This document shows positions 9,843 to 19,736 of a stretch of DNA of 64,000 nt, one piece after another; positions within the stretch are counted from its first letter, which is position 1; every line of letters starts with the position of its first letter. The notes beneath the pieces were generated by a model. The model worked only from the letters and a program-made list of their open reading frames with translations. It did not search any database and had not been told where the DNA came from. Both the position numbers and the translations under genes were made by a program. The DNA lies in contig NC_072815.1 in assembly GCF_003013715.1 (NCBI RefSeq), forward strand, positions 186,001-250,000, in the 5' to 3' direction. This stretch comes from Candidozyma auris. Lineage: Eukaryota > Ascomycota > Pichiomycetes > Serinales > Metschnikowiaceae.

Positions 9843-10634
9843 TCACCCCTGCTTCTTCTGGGCGATCCCAAGAATCACACTGCAAGGTACAAGAAAAAGC
9901 TCACCTTTACGGGGAGCAGACTTCAATTGCTGCTTCACGGCCTCAGTGCAGTGAGATTCTATGAAAACCTCATTCTGCCAAAGATCCACACGCATTTCCC
10001 TAGCACTGCTGACATTCACACAATTCTTCTCCAAACACTCGTTCATCTCGTCCACGGTGACTCCATGGCGGGCCATACCTTTCTCCTGCAACTCTCTGGT
10101 GATTTCCTCCTTCTCGAGATCTTCATTGTAGAAGTCGTAGATCAAAATCCATCCTCCTGGCTTCACCATCCGCTTGAGCTCCTCGGCCACCTTGTGGTAG
10201 TCGTGGATATGGTGGAAGGCCAAGGTGCAAATGAGAAGGTCGGCGTAGTTCTCGAACGAACTGATGTCGAAATCTTTGTCCATGATATCAGCACAAACAG
10301 ACTTCATCTTGAATTCTGGATACTTTTCTTGTAGAACTTTGGCCTTCTCCTCGTACAGCTCAAGCATCAGCTCGTTGATGTCAATACCCAAGTACTCACC
10401 TTTGGGTATGAACGGACAGAGCTGTTGGGCCACAAGCCCCGTGCCGCAGGCGAAATCAAGCACTTTCGAGTCTGGCTTGAGTATGTTGCCTGGGATCTTG
10501 TCGTGGAGCTGGCTGAACTCTTCAATTGCTTTCTCGTCATCTATTGGAGATTCCGTGTCGGCAAGAGTTTTGCGGGGAGCCGAAGTGTCGAAGTTGACAA
10601 TAGATGAGGCGAAAATCTTGGAGAGCACTCTCAT
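9843..10634 (-). CDS. Class I SAM-dependent methyltransferase, tandem copy 1
   Basis: A 263-residue Rossmann-fold methyltransferase. Motif I is VLDFACGTGLVAQQL (about residues 60-74), an acidic motif II follows at YLGIDINELML, motif III is SVCADI, and the post-motif segment LAFHHIHDYHKVAEELKRMVKPGGWILIYDFY is typical of UbiE-like or small-molecule methyltransferases. The substrate is unknown. It is clearly paralogous to the neighbour at 11141-12043, with shared RKTLA-TE-PI, SSARE and LAPC/LVPC segments. The start is doubtful: sequence upstream of this ATG continues to match the paralogue's N-terminus in frame (NFDNSYDQ, compare KFSADYDK), while the expected MNHQSFVEANK start at 10702 is in another frame. 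That frame stops at TGA 10633-10631, overlapping this ATG. Confidence 0.85.
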   Translation of the reverse strand: MRVLSKIFASSIVNFDTSAPRKTLADTESPIDDEKAIEEFSQLHDKIPGNILKPDSKVLDFACGTGLVAQQLCPFIPKGEYLGIDINELMLELYEEKAKVLQEKYPEFKMKSVCADIMDKDFDISSFENYADLLICTLAFHHIHDYHKVAEELKRMVKPGGWILIYDFYNEDLEKEEITRELQEKGMARHGVTVDEMNECLEKNCVNVSSAREMRVDLWQNEVFIESHCTEAVKQQLKSAPRKGELFLVPCSVILGIAQKKQG

Positions 10635-11140
10635 GGCCGGGATCTGGTCATAGCTGTTGTCGAAATTCTTTTGTTGGCCTCAACGAAGGATTGGTGGTTC
10701 ATTTTAAGAAGAATGTGGTAGGCGGAATTGGCACATATTTTCGAGCATATAGGCAAGCTTTGTGGTGTCAGGCAAGCTTTGTGGTGTCAGGCAGAAGCAG
10801 TCGGAGCTGGTATAGCCAAAGAGCAAGCGAGCTGAAGGATGGAGAAATTGTTTCAATGGTAAATGACTTCTACAAAAAGCCCCGGTCTTGCTTCCTACTA
10901 CTCACTATGATTGATGGCGCACCATGTCCCAGGATTCTAACCGTACATACTGACGATGAAAATAAGCACTCGGACTCGATGGAAACACACACACACTGGA
11001 TAAGTCATCGGGAAGGTCACCACAAGAGCCATTTATGTCCATGCGAGCGCACATCATGCTGAAAGTATAATTTGGGTCATCAACAGATCAATGCCTCAAG
11101 TACAACGCAGGTGAGTAAACTGTTTGGAAAACCTCCAGTC
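10635..11140. other. Intergenic between methyltransferase copies; 19-bp tandem duplication
   Basis: It contains the out-of-frame remnant of the methyltransferase N-terminus (10635-10702). A perfect 19-bp direct duplication (unit AGGCAAGCTTTGTGGTGTC at 10751-10769 and 10770-10788) is followed by a 5-base partial third unit. Nothing else is recognisable; copy 2 ends at 11141. Confidence 0.6.
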
Positions 11141-12043
11141 TTAACCACCTGACACTGTCAGGCTTCGCTTGGCAACACCCACGACCACCCCGCAGGGCGC
11201 CAACGACATCCCATTTCTCTCAGGAAGCTGTTTCTTACCCTCGGGGTCCACCATCTGCTTATCAAACCACAAGTTCAAATGAAGTTCTCTTGCACTCGAC
11301 ACTTCCTCGCACCCCGACGTCAAACATTGCACCATCTCTTCGTTGGCAATTCCACGGTGGCTAGCTCCATGCTCTTTGGCAACTTCACTAAGCTCGTCTG
11401 AATTCCCGTGTCCATGTGAGTGCTTCGACAACAAGCTTGGGCCAGAGGCTGCTTTGAACATGTCTAGCACAACAATGTGTCCTCCTGGCTTCACATATGT
11501 CTTTAGTTTATCGGCAACCGCGTTGTAGTCGTGGAGATGGTGGAAAGCCATGGAGGAGAACACCAAGTCAGCAGAGCCCACCAAGGAGGCATCGGCAAAA
11601 TCGTTCGAGAGAATGTCTCCACACAAGGATTTCACTTTGAAATTTGGCCATTCATGCTGGATTTTCTCTGCTGCTTCGTTGAACTTCTCCAACATCCCTT
11701 CTGAGACGTCAATGCCTATATACTCACCTTGGGTAAGAAATGGTGCCAACCGCTCGGTGATAGCGCCTGAGCCACAGGCAAAGTCGATGATTTTACATCC
11801 TGGCTTCAATAAGTTACCCAGTATCTGTCCCTTTGGAAGGGCATTGACCATATTGAGAATCTCCTCTCCATTTATGGGAGTCTCCGTTTCTGCGAGAGTC
11901 TTTCTGGGCCTGGTCAGGTCAAACGTCACCAAGATATAGGCAACAGCATCCTGAAGAACTTTGATGAAAGCACGCTTATCGTAGTCGGCCGAAAATTTCT
12001 GAAATGCCTCCTTGTTGGCCTCAATTGACTGAGAATGGGACAT
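11141..12043 (-). CDS. Class I SAM-dependent methyltransferase, tandem copy 2
   Basis: A 300-residue methyltransferase, intact at the N-terminus (MSHSQSIEANKEAFQKFSADYD). SAM-binding motif I is IIDFACGSGAITERL (about 84-98), then EYIGIDVSEGML, SLCGDIL and the FHHLHDYNAVADKLKTYVKPGGHIVVLDMF segment. A His-rich insertion (LSKHSHGHGNSDEL) distinguishes it from copy 1. The shared order of motifs and the C-terminal SLAPCGVVVGVAKR ending show that the pair arose by tandem duplication. Substrate and pathway are not evident from context. An exact TGGCTGCGAAAA word lies 45 bp upstream of the ATG. Confidence 0.9.
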   Translation of the reverse strand: MSHSQSIEANKEAFQKFSADYDKRAFIKVLQDAVAYILVTFDLTRPRKTLAETETPINGEEILNMVNALPKGQILGNLLKPGCKIIDFACGSGAITERLAPFLTQGEYIGIDVSEGMLEKFNEAAEKIQHEWPNFKVKSLCGDILSNDFADASLVGSADLVFSSMAFHHLHDYNAVADKLKTYVKPGGHIVVLDMFKAASGPSLLSKHSHGHGNSDELSEVAKEHGASHRGIANEEMVQCLTSGCEEVSSARELHLNLWFDKQMVDPEGKKQLPERNGMSLAPCGVVVGVAKRSLTVSGG

Positions 12044-12497
12044 AATGGGTGAGTCACTGGAAAACGGGAATGTGGTACCTATTTATATGGCTGCGAAAAA
12101 GCCGTGGGGGGTGAAATTTGCTTCCACAATGGAGGCAACAGTCCCACCAACGTTTTGATGCAAATATAAATACGAAGAAACCTTATGGTTGAGGCTCTTT
12201 GAGCTGTCATTTTCTTTCTGATTTCTCTATATTGTATGTGGGTGGGCTACGTGGGAGGTTGTAGTATCTAGTATTACAGTATATTTTAAAACCAGGCATT
12301 AAGAAATAAAGAGGCAAGTGTGCAGCGGTGATGGAACTTACTTTGTATGCATGAATGGGTTGAAAGGGAATATAGGATGGGTCTGGGCCAAAGGTTAGAT
12401 TAAACGTAATTACCAGAGGCATGCGCCAGTCCAGGGCGTCACGCTGTCAATGGCCCTTTGTATCCACCATAATATGGATGAACCCCCACTCAACAAC
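12044..12497. other. Intergenic: methyltransferase 2 promoter, YCK2 3' flank
   Basis: Beyond the recurrent word and TATTTATA near 12080 there is no gene. The part nearest 12300-12497 is the 3' flank of YCK2, AT-rich with nothing distinctive. Confidence 0.45.
12088..12099 (+). promoter_or_regulatory. Recurrent promoter word TGGCTGCGAAAA
   Basis: Exact copy of the 12-bp word found eight times in this window, 45 bp upstream of the methyltransferase copy 2 start and next to a TATTTATA stretch. The binding factor is unknown. Confidence 0.7.
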
Positions 12498-13919
12498 TTA
12501 GTGGCAGCACAATTTCGACCAAAAGCCCTTACTCTCCTCCTCAGAAACGTGCTGTTGTTGCTCGTACTGGTAGCCATTCTGGCCATTAACATAGTTTGAT
12601 GGAGAGTTTTTATAGTTGCCCTGCCCTCCCATGGCGTCGTTGCTTTGCATGATGCCCATGGTCGAGCGTGTGGGGGCCTCTTGCTTGATTGGAGGCAATG
12701 GCCTGTTGATGAGGTGTTGCAACTTCTGCTGGTGAGTTTGCGCAGCAGAGATCTGCTGCTGTTGTCCTGGTGAAACATTATTGCTCAAGTTGTTATTGGC
12801 TGCCGACGAAGGGATCTGACTGCCGCCCGCCTGCGAATGGTGAGGTCTGTTTCTACGCTGCTCGCGATGACGTCTGTCACGCTCGTTTGGTGGGTTGGGA
12901 TGGCCGTAGCCGTGTAAGTTTGGCTTCTTGTTGATGGCAGCGTCCCACCCTTTGCCGCCGTTCAAGTTCATCCAGTCAAACACGCCATCGCAGTGGGTGC
13001 CCATATCGTCCAAGACGGAAAGAAGCAACATTCTGTACTCCTCATACGCTGGGTCCGCTTCAAATGGCAACGATCTAACGGCGTCTAGGTACTCGGCAAA
13101 CTGGCGGGGCAAGCCCTCACACAAGAGATTTGCCGACGTGGTTCTCTTTTTGTCGCCAATCTTCTCGTATTTTTGCTTGTTGGTTGGGGCTTTCAATCCC
13201 TGCCAAGGCAATTGCCCACGCAAAAAGTAGAAAAACACATGTCCGAGCGCCTCCAAGTCGTCTCTTCTCAGCTGCTCTCTACCCAAATGGGTGTTGATCG
13301 ACATATATCTGGCGGTGCCGCTCAAGGACTTCTTTTCTCGGTAAGGGATGTGCTGCTTTGTGCGTGGGTCTCTGTACTGTTTGGCCATGCCAAAGTCGAT
13401 CAAGTGTACCTTGTTTTCGTCAGGGAAGCCTTGTCTTCCGATCAAGAAGTTGTCGGGCTTGATATCCCTGTAGATGAGGTCATGGCGGTGCACTTCTTCT
13501 ATTAAGTCGATCATTTGCACAGCCACTTGCACCACCGTCTTCACACTGAAACGGCGGCCACACCAGTCAAACAAATCTTCGAGAGAGGGTCCCAAAAGAT
13601 CAATGACAAGAATCGAATGCAATCCTTCCTGACCAAAATAGTAGGCGTTGGGGATCCCTTCACATCCTTGCAAATGTTTATACGTTCTGTACTCGTCTCT
13701 CAACTGAGGGGCCTCTGTCTTTCTCGGCTCGAACTTGATGGCCACGGCCACACCGTTGATGATGTTGGAGCCTTCAAAGAGCACACCAAACGAGCCTTCG
13801 CCGATTTTCTTGCCGATCTTGTAGTGCAAGCCCACCACAGAGTTGTTGGAGGAGGATGCACTGCTCATGTTGGGTTGGGAGGAGGCAGCAGCGGCAGCTA
13901 ACACAGCAGGATTTGACAT
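12498..13919 (-). CDS. YCK2: Plasma-membrane casein kinase 1, Yck2 type
   Basis: Membrane-anchored casein kinase 1 acting in sugar sensing, endocytosis, morphogenesis and septin regulation. A short Ala/Ser-rich N-terminus precedes the kinase domain (about 32-320): glycine loop GEGSFG (40-45), catalytic Lys K62, HRD equivalent YRDIKPDN with D152, and DFG at 175-177. The CK1-specific SIN replaces APE. A Gln/Asn-rich tail (about 340-460) follows. The protein ends FWSKLCCH. S. cerevisiae Yck1/2 end in two Cys palmitoylated by Akr1; here an extra His follows the Cys pair, encoded by CAC before TAA. Length 473 residues. YCK1 and YCK2 cannot be separated without a tree. Confidence 0.93.
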   Translation of the reverse strand: MSNPAVLAAAAASSQPNMSSASSSNNSVVGLHYKIGKKIGEGSFGVLFEGSNIINGVAVAIKFEPRKTEAPQLRDEYRTYKHLQGCEGIPNAYYFGQEGLHSILVIDLLGPSLEDLFDWCGRRFSVKTVVQVAVQMIDLIEEVHRHDLIYRDIKPDNFLIGRQGFPDENKVHLIDFGMAKQYRDPRTKQHIPYREKKSLSGTARYMSINTHLGREQLRRDDLEALGHVFFYFLRGQLPWQGLKAPTNKQKYEKIGDKKRTTSANLLCEGLPRQFAEYLDAVRSLPFEADPAYEEYRMLLLSVLDDMGTHCDGVFDWMNLNGGKGWDAAINKKPNLHGYGHPNPPNERDRRHREQRRNRPHHSQAGGSQIPSSAANNNLSNNVSPGQQQQISAAQTHQQKLQHLINRPLPPIKQEAPTRSTMGIMQSNDAMGGQGNYKNSPSNYVNGQNGYQYEQQQHVSEEESKGFWSKLCCH

Positions 13920-14625
13920 TAGACGCCGAGGCAGCGGTCGAAGGATTTATTAATTTTAGAGGGGGTGTGAAGAAAAGAAGGGCGTGAGAAGGATTGTGGA
14001 TTTGATGGGCTCTTTGGGAAGTTGTTTTTTTCGCTTGAGATTGGTGGGCGTTGTTTCGTACAGGCCCTCGAGAGAAGGGTGGGCAGGAGAGAGGTGCTAT
14101 AACTGAGTGCTTACAAAAAAATTTCAGAAAATGGTTAGACTAACCTATTGTTTTTCAAGGACTGCTTTCTCTATGCTATTTTTCTAATATCCCTAACTTC
14201 GGCTGTGCACGTGTAACTAAGTGTTTACTGAATCGTCCTCAGTTGGGCGGGCGCAGGAACAAAGACGAACACAATGAAGGCCATTGAATATAGCCGGGGA
14301 AAATTTTTCGTGAAAAGTTGATGGTGAGTGATCCTAGCCTGTTATTGTAGGAAATCGCCTCATAAAAGCCAGATTATTCAGACACGCCACTTCAAATGTT
14401 CTTTAGTATGGCAGCACTGTTTCCAACTGGTATGAGGCGTGTTTAACAATGTTGGTCGATTGTCGGCCACACATGTAGCTGGCAAAAAACGTCAAGTCTT
14501 TAAATATAATGAAGCATATGGTGACTGACTGTGAAAAAAAAAATACTGACATTTGTCGATCAAAAGCTTGTTCACCAGCCGTAACCGATTGATCGTTTCT
14601 TCAGCCGTAACTTCCTAGTAGCCAC
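13920..14625. other. Intergenic: YCK2 promoter, CUZ1 3' flank
   Basis: No gene. It contains a CACGTG box at about 14209-14214, T/A homopolymer tracts and no other recognised motif. Confidence 0.4.
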
Positions 14626-15450
14626 TCATAGCTCACCCTTCACGAGATAGACGGTATCGCCATTGGCCACCGTGGCTCCGACTTTCTTGCTAAACGGGAG
14701 TGTTACAGGCGTCTCTTCCTCAGCTTTGAACAAATTGAGCCGCTCGCTCGTATCCAGCTTAGTATTGTTATGATTCATGATCCCCACTGCATCAGCCACC
14801 GAATCTAGTGCCCGTCCAACCGTCCAGTTCTTCGAAACCCACACCCCCTTGCGTTCCTTGTCAATATTAATCTTATCCAAATCCTCTTCGTTTCTGTTCA
14901 CATAGAGCACCCAGAGGTACACTCGATCAGTCTGGGGAACACTAGCGGCACCTTTGGCCACTTTCTTGATACTGGACGTTTCCACCACCTTGTTGACCGG
15001 CTTGGGTTTCCCGAAAAGCAGCGACACTTTCTTTTTCCGGCTCAATTTCTGTAAATGCAAGAATTTCGTGAGTTTTGTCATGGCCAGAGCTTTACCCACA
15101 CTCTGTTCCTTGAGCGTCGTCACCGGTACTTTCGCCAGCTCAAGCTGTTTATCGAGCATCTTCAGGTGCTTTTCTCTATCCGGAAACAACGAAGCTGCCG
15201 TAGGCCCATTGTATATTCTGCTCCCATTACTAGGAGACTCAGGTCTGCCCACACATCCATGAAGATCAAGCGACCGATGATTGGAGCAGTAGACGTGGTT
15301 GCAAAACTCGCAGTGGAACGGTAGAAAGTCGAGCTGATTGCACTTGTAGCAGTGCTTGCCGAGGTTCATGACCCCCTGGTCCTCCTTGTTGACTTCCACT
15401 TGGCTCATGAAGAGACTTGTCTGGTGGGCTTTGGATACCTTAGCACTCAT
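14626..15450 (-). CDS. CUZ1: Cuz1, AN1 zinc finger and ubiquitin-like protein
   Basis: Proteasome- and Cdc48-associated factor involved in the arsenite and metalloid stress response. An AN1-type zinc finger sits at about residues 33-70 (C-YKC...CEFC...YC-NH...H), followed by a basic linker and a C-terminal ubiquitin-like domain (about 175-270; segments VYLWVLYVN and GVWVSKNWTVGRALDSVADAVGI). Length 274 residues, the same as S. cerevisiae Cuz1 as I recall. It is divergent from RPP1, with which it shares the 15.5-16.2 kb promoter region. Confidence 0.92.
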   Translation of the reverse strand: MSAKVSKAHQTSLFMSQVEVNKEDQGVMNLGKHCYKCNQLDFLPFHCEFCNHVYCSNHRSLDLHGCVGRPESPSNGSRIYNGPTAASLFPDREKHLKMLDKQLELAKVPVTTLKEQSVGKALAMTKLTKFLHLQKLSRKKKVSLLFGKPKPVNKVVETSSIKKVAKGAASVPQTDRVYLWVLYVNRNEEDLDKINIDKERKGVWVSKNWTVGRALDSVADAVGIMNHNNTKLDTSERLNLFKAEEETPVTLPFSKKVGATVANGDTVYLVKGEL

Positions 15451-16242
15451 AGCGCGAACAATGTGAGGGTGTTTTCAGGAAGTTAAGTAGAACGAAAGGA
15501 AAAGTTCAAAAAAGGAAAATCTGTAATTGGAATATTGAAAGAGTTTGGATTGACTTGAATTTTCTCCTTCTTATGAAATACCTGTTTTGAATGGCAACGA
15601 TGGCGAAGGCAAATGCTGGAAGGTTCCGATACTGCATGACTGGTTGCAAAATAGTCGAGGTGTATTAGTAAGGGGACATGAACTGTGGAGATTCTAATTT
15701 TGGTAGAAGTGATATTTGTGTGAAATTTTATATCAAGAGAGAAGGTATTTATCTTCCAGTGTTCTGAAGGGTATCCGATCTTGAGTAAGCGTTTGTAATT
15801 AAAAGCAAGTTTCGAATACATACCCTTTGCTTACATCAAACTGCGGCCATGTATGGTCAACTCTGGTAATCCAGCAAGTGGCAGAGGCAGATTTGCAAAA
15901 TCAGCACGGCTTTTAATTTGATGTTTGGAGTCTCCTCATCCATAGGTTTCAAATTGTAGATTTTTTCTTCTACCACTCATTCTTGAAAATGGCTGCGAAA
16001 ATGCAAGATAAGCCAGAATTGAACCCGCCAACCCTGTTTTCCTCAACCAAAAAACACTACTTGAGCTCATTTACACAGATTCTTCAACGACGTTCACAAA
16101 CAGCCCTACAGTCCGATAATTTTTTCAATCAAGCCTTTTTCTCGTTTTCTTCACCTTCAACCACCTCTAACATTCACCTCCACCTACACCTCCACCTACA
16201 TAGTAGAAGCATCGCGAGAAGGCCATATACAACTACCCACTG
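15451..16242. promoter_or_regulatory. Divergent CUZ1-RPP1 promoter region
   Basis: A bidirectional 0.8 kb promoter. It holds one exact TGGCTGCGAAAA word at 15990-16001 and a CCACCTACACCT direct repeat at about 16165-16195 just before RPP1. A small frame at 15983-16243 exists only because the word reads ATGGCTGCGAAA, and is not considered a gene. Confidence 0.6.
15990..16001 (+). promoter_or_regulatory. Recurrent promoter word TGGCTGCGAAAA
   Basis: Exact copy between the divergent CUZ1 and RPP1 genes, 242 bp before the RPP1 start. Confidence 0.7.
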
Positions 16243-17166
16243 ATGTACGATTTGAACGTGCCGTGGCCCCTGCTGTCATATACAGCGCCGCCGCTGGCCG
16301 CTCAGATGACTAACCTATGCAACACTTTGGCCATGCTCTACTCGCTTGGCTATAGGTATATTGCCATCAACTTTGTTGTGCAAGAAACTGTGAAGCTTCC
16401 GTTGAATAATCCTGATAAACTCAATCCTATACCGATTGAGACGCTTCGAAAAAAAATGAGCAAGTATGAGGGGCTCCGTTTGTTTACGAGAATCACGTTG
16501 GTGATCACGGATCCGGCGAAGTGCCAGAGCATTCTGAAGCTTAATGCCTCCTTTGCGTTTGACCTTATCTCGGCGCAGCCAACTACAGAGAAGGCCCTTC
16601 AGCTCACGACAACAAACCTAGATATTGATATTGTTTCATTGCCAATGGCAGCACGATTGCCGTTTTTTGTAAAACACAAGACGGTGGGCCAGGCGTTGGA
16701 AAAAGGCATGAAGTTCGAGATCTGCTACCTGGGGCTTATATCTGGGCCGGCCATGTACGAGCTGTCCTTGGTATTGGGTACCACTGGCCATTTGAGCAGG
16801 AAGAACTTCATTGGTAACGTACTTCAAGTAATAAGAGCCAGCAGGAACCGAGGACTTGTATTTTCCAGCGGTGCTCTGGAACCAATGCATGCACGCAACT
16901 ACAGCGACATTTTGGCAATCATGGATACGCTAGGATTAAAAGTTTCCAACGGAAAAGATGGTTTTGTGAGAAATCCAGAGTTGGCACTCATGGCTGGGCG
17001 CCTTAGAATTAAGTCGAACAAGCAGACAGTGATGATAGGTAACCAGGGTGGAGCTGAGAGAGCCTCTGCGGCCATCATCGACGAAATCACACCCAAAAAG
17101 TTAGAGTCTACAAAAAGAAGCAAGAACGACCCCGACACTGCCCCTGCCAAGCGCAGGAAGCAGTGA
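16243..17166 (+). CDS. RPP1: RNase P/MRP protein subunit Rpp1 (p30)
   Basis: Protein subunit shared by nuclear RNase P (tRNA 5' processing) and RNase MRP (rRNA processing), with a PHP/TIM-barrel-like p30 fold. It starts MYDLNVPWP, as p30 proteins do. Conserved segments include DIVSLPMAARLPFFVKH (about 126-142), EICYLGLISG and RNRGLVFSSGALEPMHARNYSDILAIMDTLGL (about 206-237). The C-terminus is a basic nuclear-localisation tail ending KRRKQ. Length 307 residues against 293 in S. cerevisiae. Confidence 0.95.
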   Translation: MYDLNVPWPLLSYTAPPLAAQMTNLCNTLAMLYSLGYRYIAINFVVQETVKLPLNNPDKLNPIPIETLRKKMSKYEGLRLFTRITLVITDPAKCQSILKLNASFAFDLISAQPTTEKALQLTTTNLDIDIVSLPMAARLPFFVKHKTVGQALEKGMKFEICYLGLISGPAMYELSLVLGTTGHLSRKNFIGNVLQVIRASRNRGLVFSSGALEPMHARNYSDILAIMDTLGLKVSNGKDGFVRNPELALMAGRLRIKSNKQTVMIGNQGGAERASAAIIDEITPKKLESTKRSKNDPDTAPAKRRKQ

Positions 17167-17208
17167 ACTGTTATAGATTAATGAATGTATATATGTGCAA
17201 AATGCTGG

Positions 17209-18093
17209 TTAGTGAAAGATTGACAGTTTCACTTTCGGCTTCAAAGCGCCCTTTGGAGAATGTGGTTGTTGTTTGATGTCCTGTTTCAGCTCTGGCGGGA
17301 TTCTGGGAGCTCGTGGTGGCATCTTTTTCTTCGGTAGGAATATGACTGGCTCACCTGGGCGTTTCTTAGGAGAGGTCTGGTGCCCAGAAGGCGGAGAAGA
17401 CAATCTTGGTGGCTGTGCTGACTGCACTGATGCCTTTGGCACCGCTTGTTCTTTCTGATGTAGCAATTTCAGACGAGGCATCAGTGGAGAAGACGATGGA
17501 GGAGGTCTTTTCCTAAACTCAGTGTATGCATCGTACGTTGGCCTGCGGTTATTGCCAAACATGAGTTTTCGCTGTTGTATATCTTTCATAGCCTTGCCCA
17601 ATATGGTCTTGGGCGACCGTGAAGACGAGGAGTATCTCAGCAGAGGGTCACCATTATAATTGCGTCGTATGGGCGTTGTCCTAATTATACTAGGGATCGG
17701 CGTGATTGAGTTCTTCGACTTCTCCTTCCGTAGCTTCTCCGTCATCTTCCGTAGCCTCTGTGCCGAGGATGCCCTGAATATGTCTCTTTCTTCCATATAT
17801 TTCTTGTACAGCGCCCGATTGGGCATGTCTGTGAGTTCCCCAATCACGAGCTCCTGCTTGGTACCGCCATGGATAGGTCTATCGGGGAAGTCTTTTTCTA
17901 TAAGAAGCCCCCACACTTCATCAGACTCTGGCATCACCGTCGGGCTGTTTGTTTCCACAATTGCTAGTTGCTTCAGAGTCATCTTCTTAAGTATGGGCTT
18001 GACAAGTCCATACGGCGTGGACCCGACGTCTGTGATTCGTCCAGCCAGCTGCACACACACTTGTAGCGCTATTGCTTTTAGCAGCTGAACCAT
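17209..18093 (-). CDS. ELA1: Elongin A-like protein Ela1
   Basis: Substrate adaptor of the Elc1-Cul3 ubiquitin ligase that removes stalled RNA polymerase II. The N-terminal 90 residues fit the elongin A family: an amphipathic start, an F-box-like LVKPILKKMTLKQLAIVETNSP (about 30-51) and DEVWGLLIEKDFPDRP (about 57-72). A Lys/Arg-rich helix (about 110-130) and a long Pro/Ser-rich disordered tail follow. Length 294 residues, convergent with RPP1 and only 42 bp from it. Only the N-terminal part is strongly diagnostic. Confidence 0.82.
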   Translation of the reverse strand: MVQLLKAIALQVCVQLAGRITDVGSTPYGLVKPILKKMTLKQLAIVETNSPTVMPESDEVWGLLIEKDFPDRPIHGGTKQELVIGELTDMPNRALYKKYMEERDIFRASSAQRLRKMTEKLRKEKSKNSITPIPSIIRTTPIRRNYNGDPLLRYSSSSRSPKTILGKAMKDIQQRKLMFGNNRRPTYDAYTEFRKRPPPSSSPLMPRLKLLHQKEQAVPKASVQSAQPPRLSSPPSGHQTSPKKRPGEPVIFLPKKKMPPRAPRIPPELKQDIKQQPHSPKGALKPKVKLSIFH

Positions 18094-19231
18094 AGGTACT
18101 TGTGGTTGTAGATTGCGGTTGATGTTAATCAGTTATTGTTGGTTATCTATGGTAGTACTTGAATGGGATCTGAGATGCGCACTTGAGATGTAGGTGAGAT
18201 GGAGTGATAACAAGCAAGCTCAGGAGAAGGCAGATTTTTGTTGTAAATATTGACGGTTTCTTTGATGATGTGTTTAGAAAACTACCGAGAGTGGAAGATC
18301 TGATCCTCTGATCAAGTTGAAGGGCTTGACTGTTTGTGGAGAAATGTGACGTTTGCAGCCATTTGTCAGAGAGCCATGAAAGAATGATGTAGTGATGGCT
18401 CGCTCTTAACGAGATTACTGACTTGTAGATGGTTCCCCAAGCTCTTACTACCTAATTCCTTAAGTATTGGTTTAACCTTTTCCTACGCCATACACTCACG
18501 TCTTTGGCTTCAACAAAGTTGAACAACGTAGTTGGGAGATTCATTTGCTACGTTCCTTCAAAGGGATTTAAGATCCTGAACCTAAGAACATCATTTCTTC
18601 TGTTGGTGATATGTCAAAAAATAAGATTTTTTTTGGCGATAAAAAGCTATGTTCGATTACCTAAGAATGAAGTATCACTGCTTCTTCTGCATTAATCGGC
18701 ACACAAATGAACTCATCTTTCTGATAGAGCTTTTTTGCCAACTGTCAGTGTCACGAGAACAGACTTCCCGACTTGGCTGTTGGAAGCAAGACATTTTTTA
18801 AGCAGGCCCCTTCCCAGAGTTGAGTTCTCCAGTAAGAAAATTCGTGCCTTATCGTTGTTGACAAGAATCTCTGCCTTTCATGCATGCGATACCACTAACA
18901 TATTTGTGCTTTATTATGTTTTCTTCTTGATCTTATCTTCTTTATTTCTTTTTTCTTCAAATTTTTCTGAAGATACCTCAATTGATTTCACGGCAAGCGG
19001 GTAAAGTGAGCAGACTCTTCATGCTTCTTTGTATAATTTGATAATACTGGTCAGTCGAGCCGGAATATAAATACCAACACCTTTCTCCGATTCGACATCT
19101 CCTCATTACTTCTAAAAATGGGAAAACGAGTTAAGGAGTTGAATATCGAAAAAAGCAGAACAATATTTATAATGATAAGGGATTCATGGTGGATGCTGTG
19201 TGGCTTCACCACACTTGCTGAAGTGAAGAAC

Positions 19232-19320
19232 AGAGGAGGTGCTTTTTTTTTAGACAACTTATTCCGTTCAAGGTATATCGCTATAGAAAACAACCCTTCA
19301 ATCAGATTCACTTGTTAGAG
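19232..19320 (-). repeat. Dispersed repeat relic, copy C
   Basis: Read on the minus strand, CTCTAACAAGTGAA, then GATTGAAGG-TTGTTTTCTAT-GCGATATA and CGGAATAAGTTGTCT match the plus-strand copies near 51.3 and 50.65 kb, with a deletion of about 12 bases in the middle. It lies about 350 bp from the tRNA-Glu, in the same relative orientation as copy A to its tRNA. Confidence 0.6.
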
Positions 19321-19664
19321 ATAATCTTTCGCATCACCTTGTACATGACCTGGGTTTAAATCCTTTAATAAGATATATCATTGGTGTGTATTCCTCGAAC
19401 CTTTTGTAGATGTGTGGTACAGATTAGGCTGTCATATTGTGCATTGAAAGTGTATCTCTAGGATGGTGTTGTTTTGTCCTCCTTTGGACAGCTTTTTTTT
19501 TTTATAGACTTCATGTATTAGACGGATGATTAATTTGAGGCCTATATTATGAGTATTAGTGCATCTCTTATTCCAAAAAAGATCAAGATCTAAAGATAGG
19601 ACAGATTGAAGAGCTCAAAGTTACGCTATATATTTGTTCCAATTTCTGTATCCTGCAACACAGA

Positions 19665-19736
19665 TCCGATATGGTGTAATGGCTAGCACAGTTCGCTCTC
19701 ACCGAGCAGATCGGGGTTCGATTCCCCGTATCGGAG
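19665..19736 (+). tRNA. tRNA-Glu (anticodon CTC)
   Basis: A 72-nt cloverleaf with acceptor TCCGATA/TATCGGA, anticodon loop CTCTCAC (CTC, reads GAG), T loop GGTTCGATTCC and discriminator G. No intron. Identical to the copies at 49607 and 50888. T-rich sequence (TTTCTTTTT) for Pol III termination follows within 15 bp. Confidence 0.97.

Noticed and set aside
15983..16243. 86-codon frame before RPP1
   Set aside because: Its start exists because the promoter word reads ATGGCTGCGAAA (MAAK); the rest is Ser/His/Leu low complexity and it ends at the RPP1 ATG.
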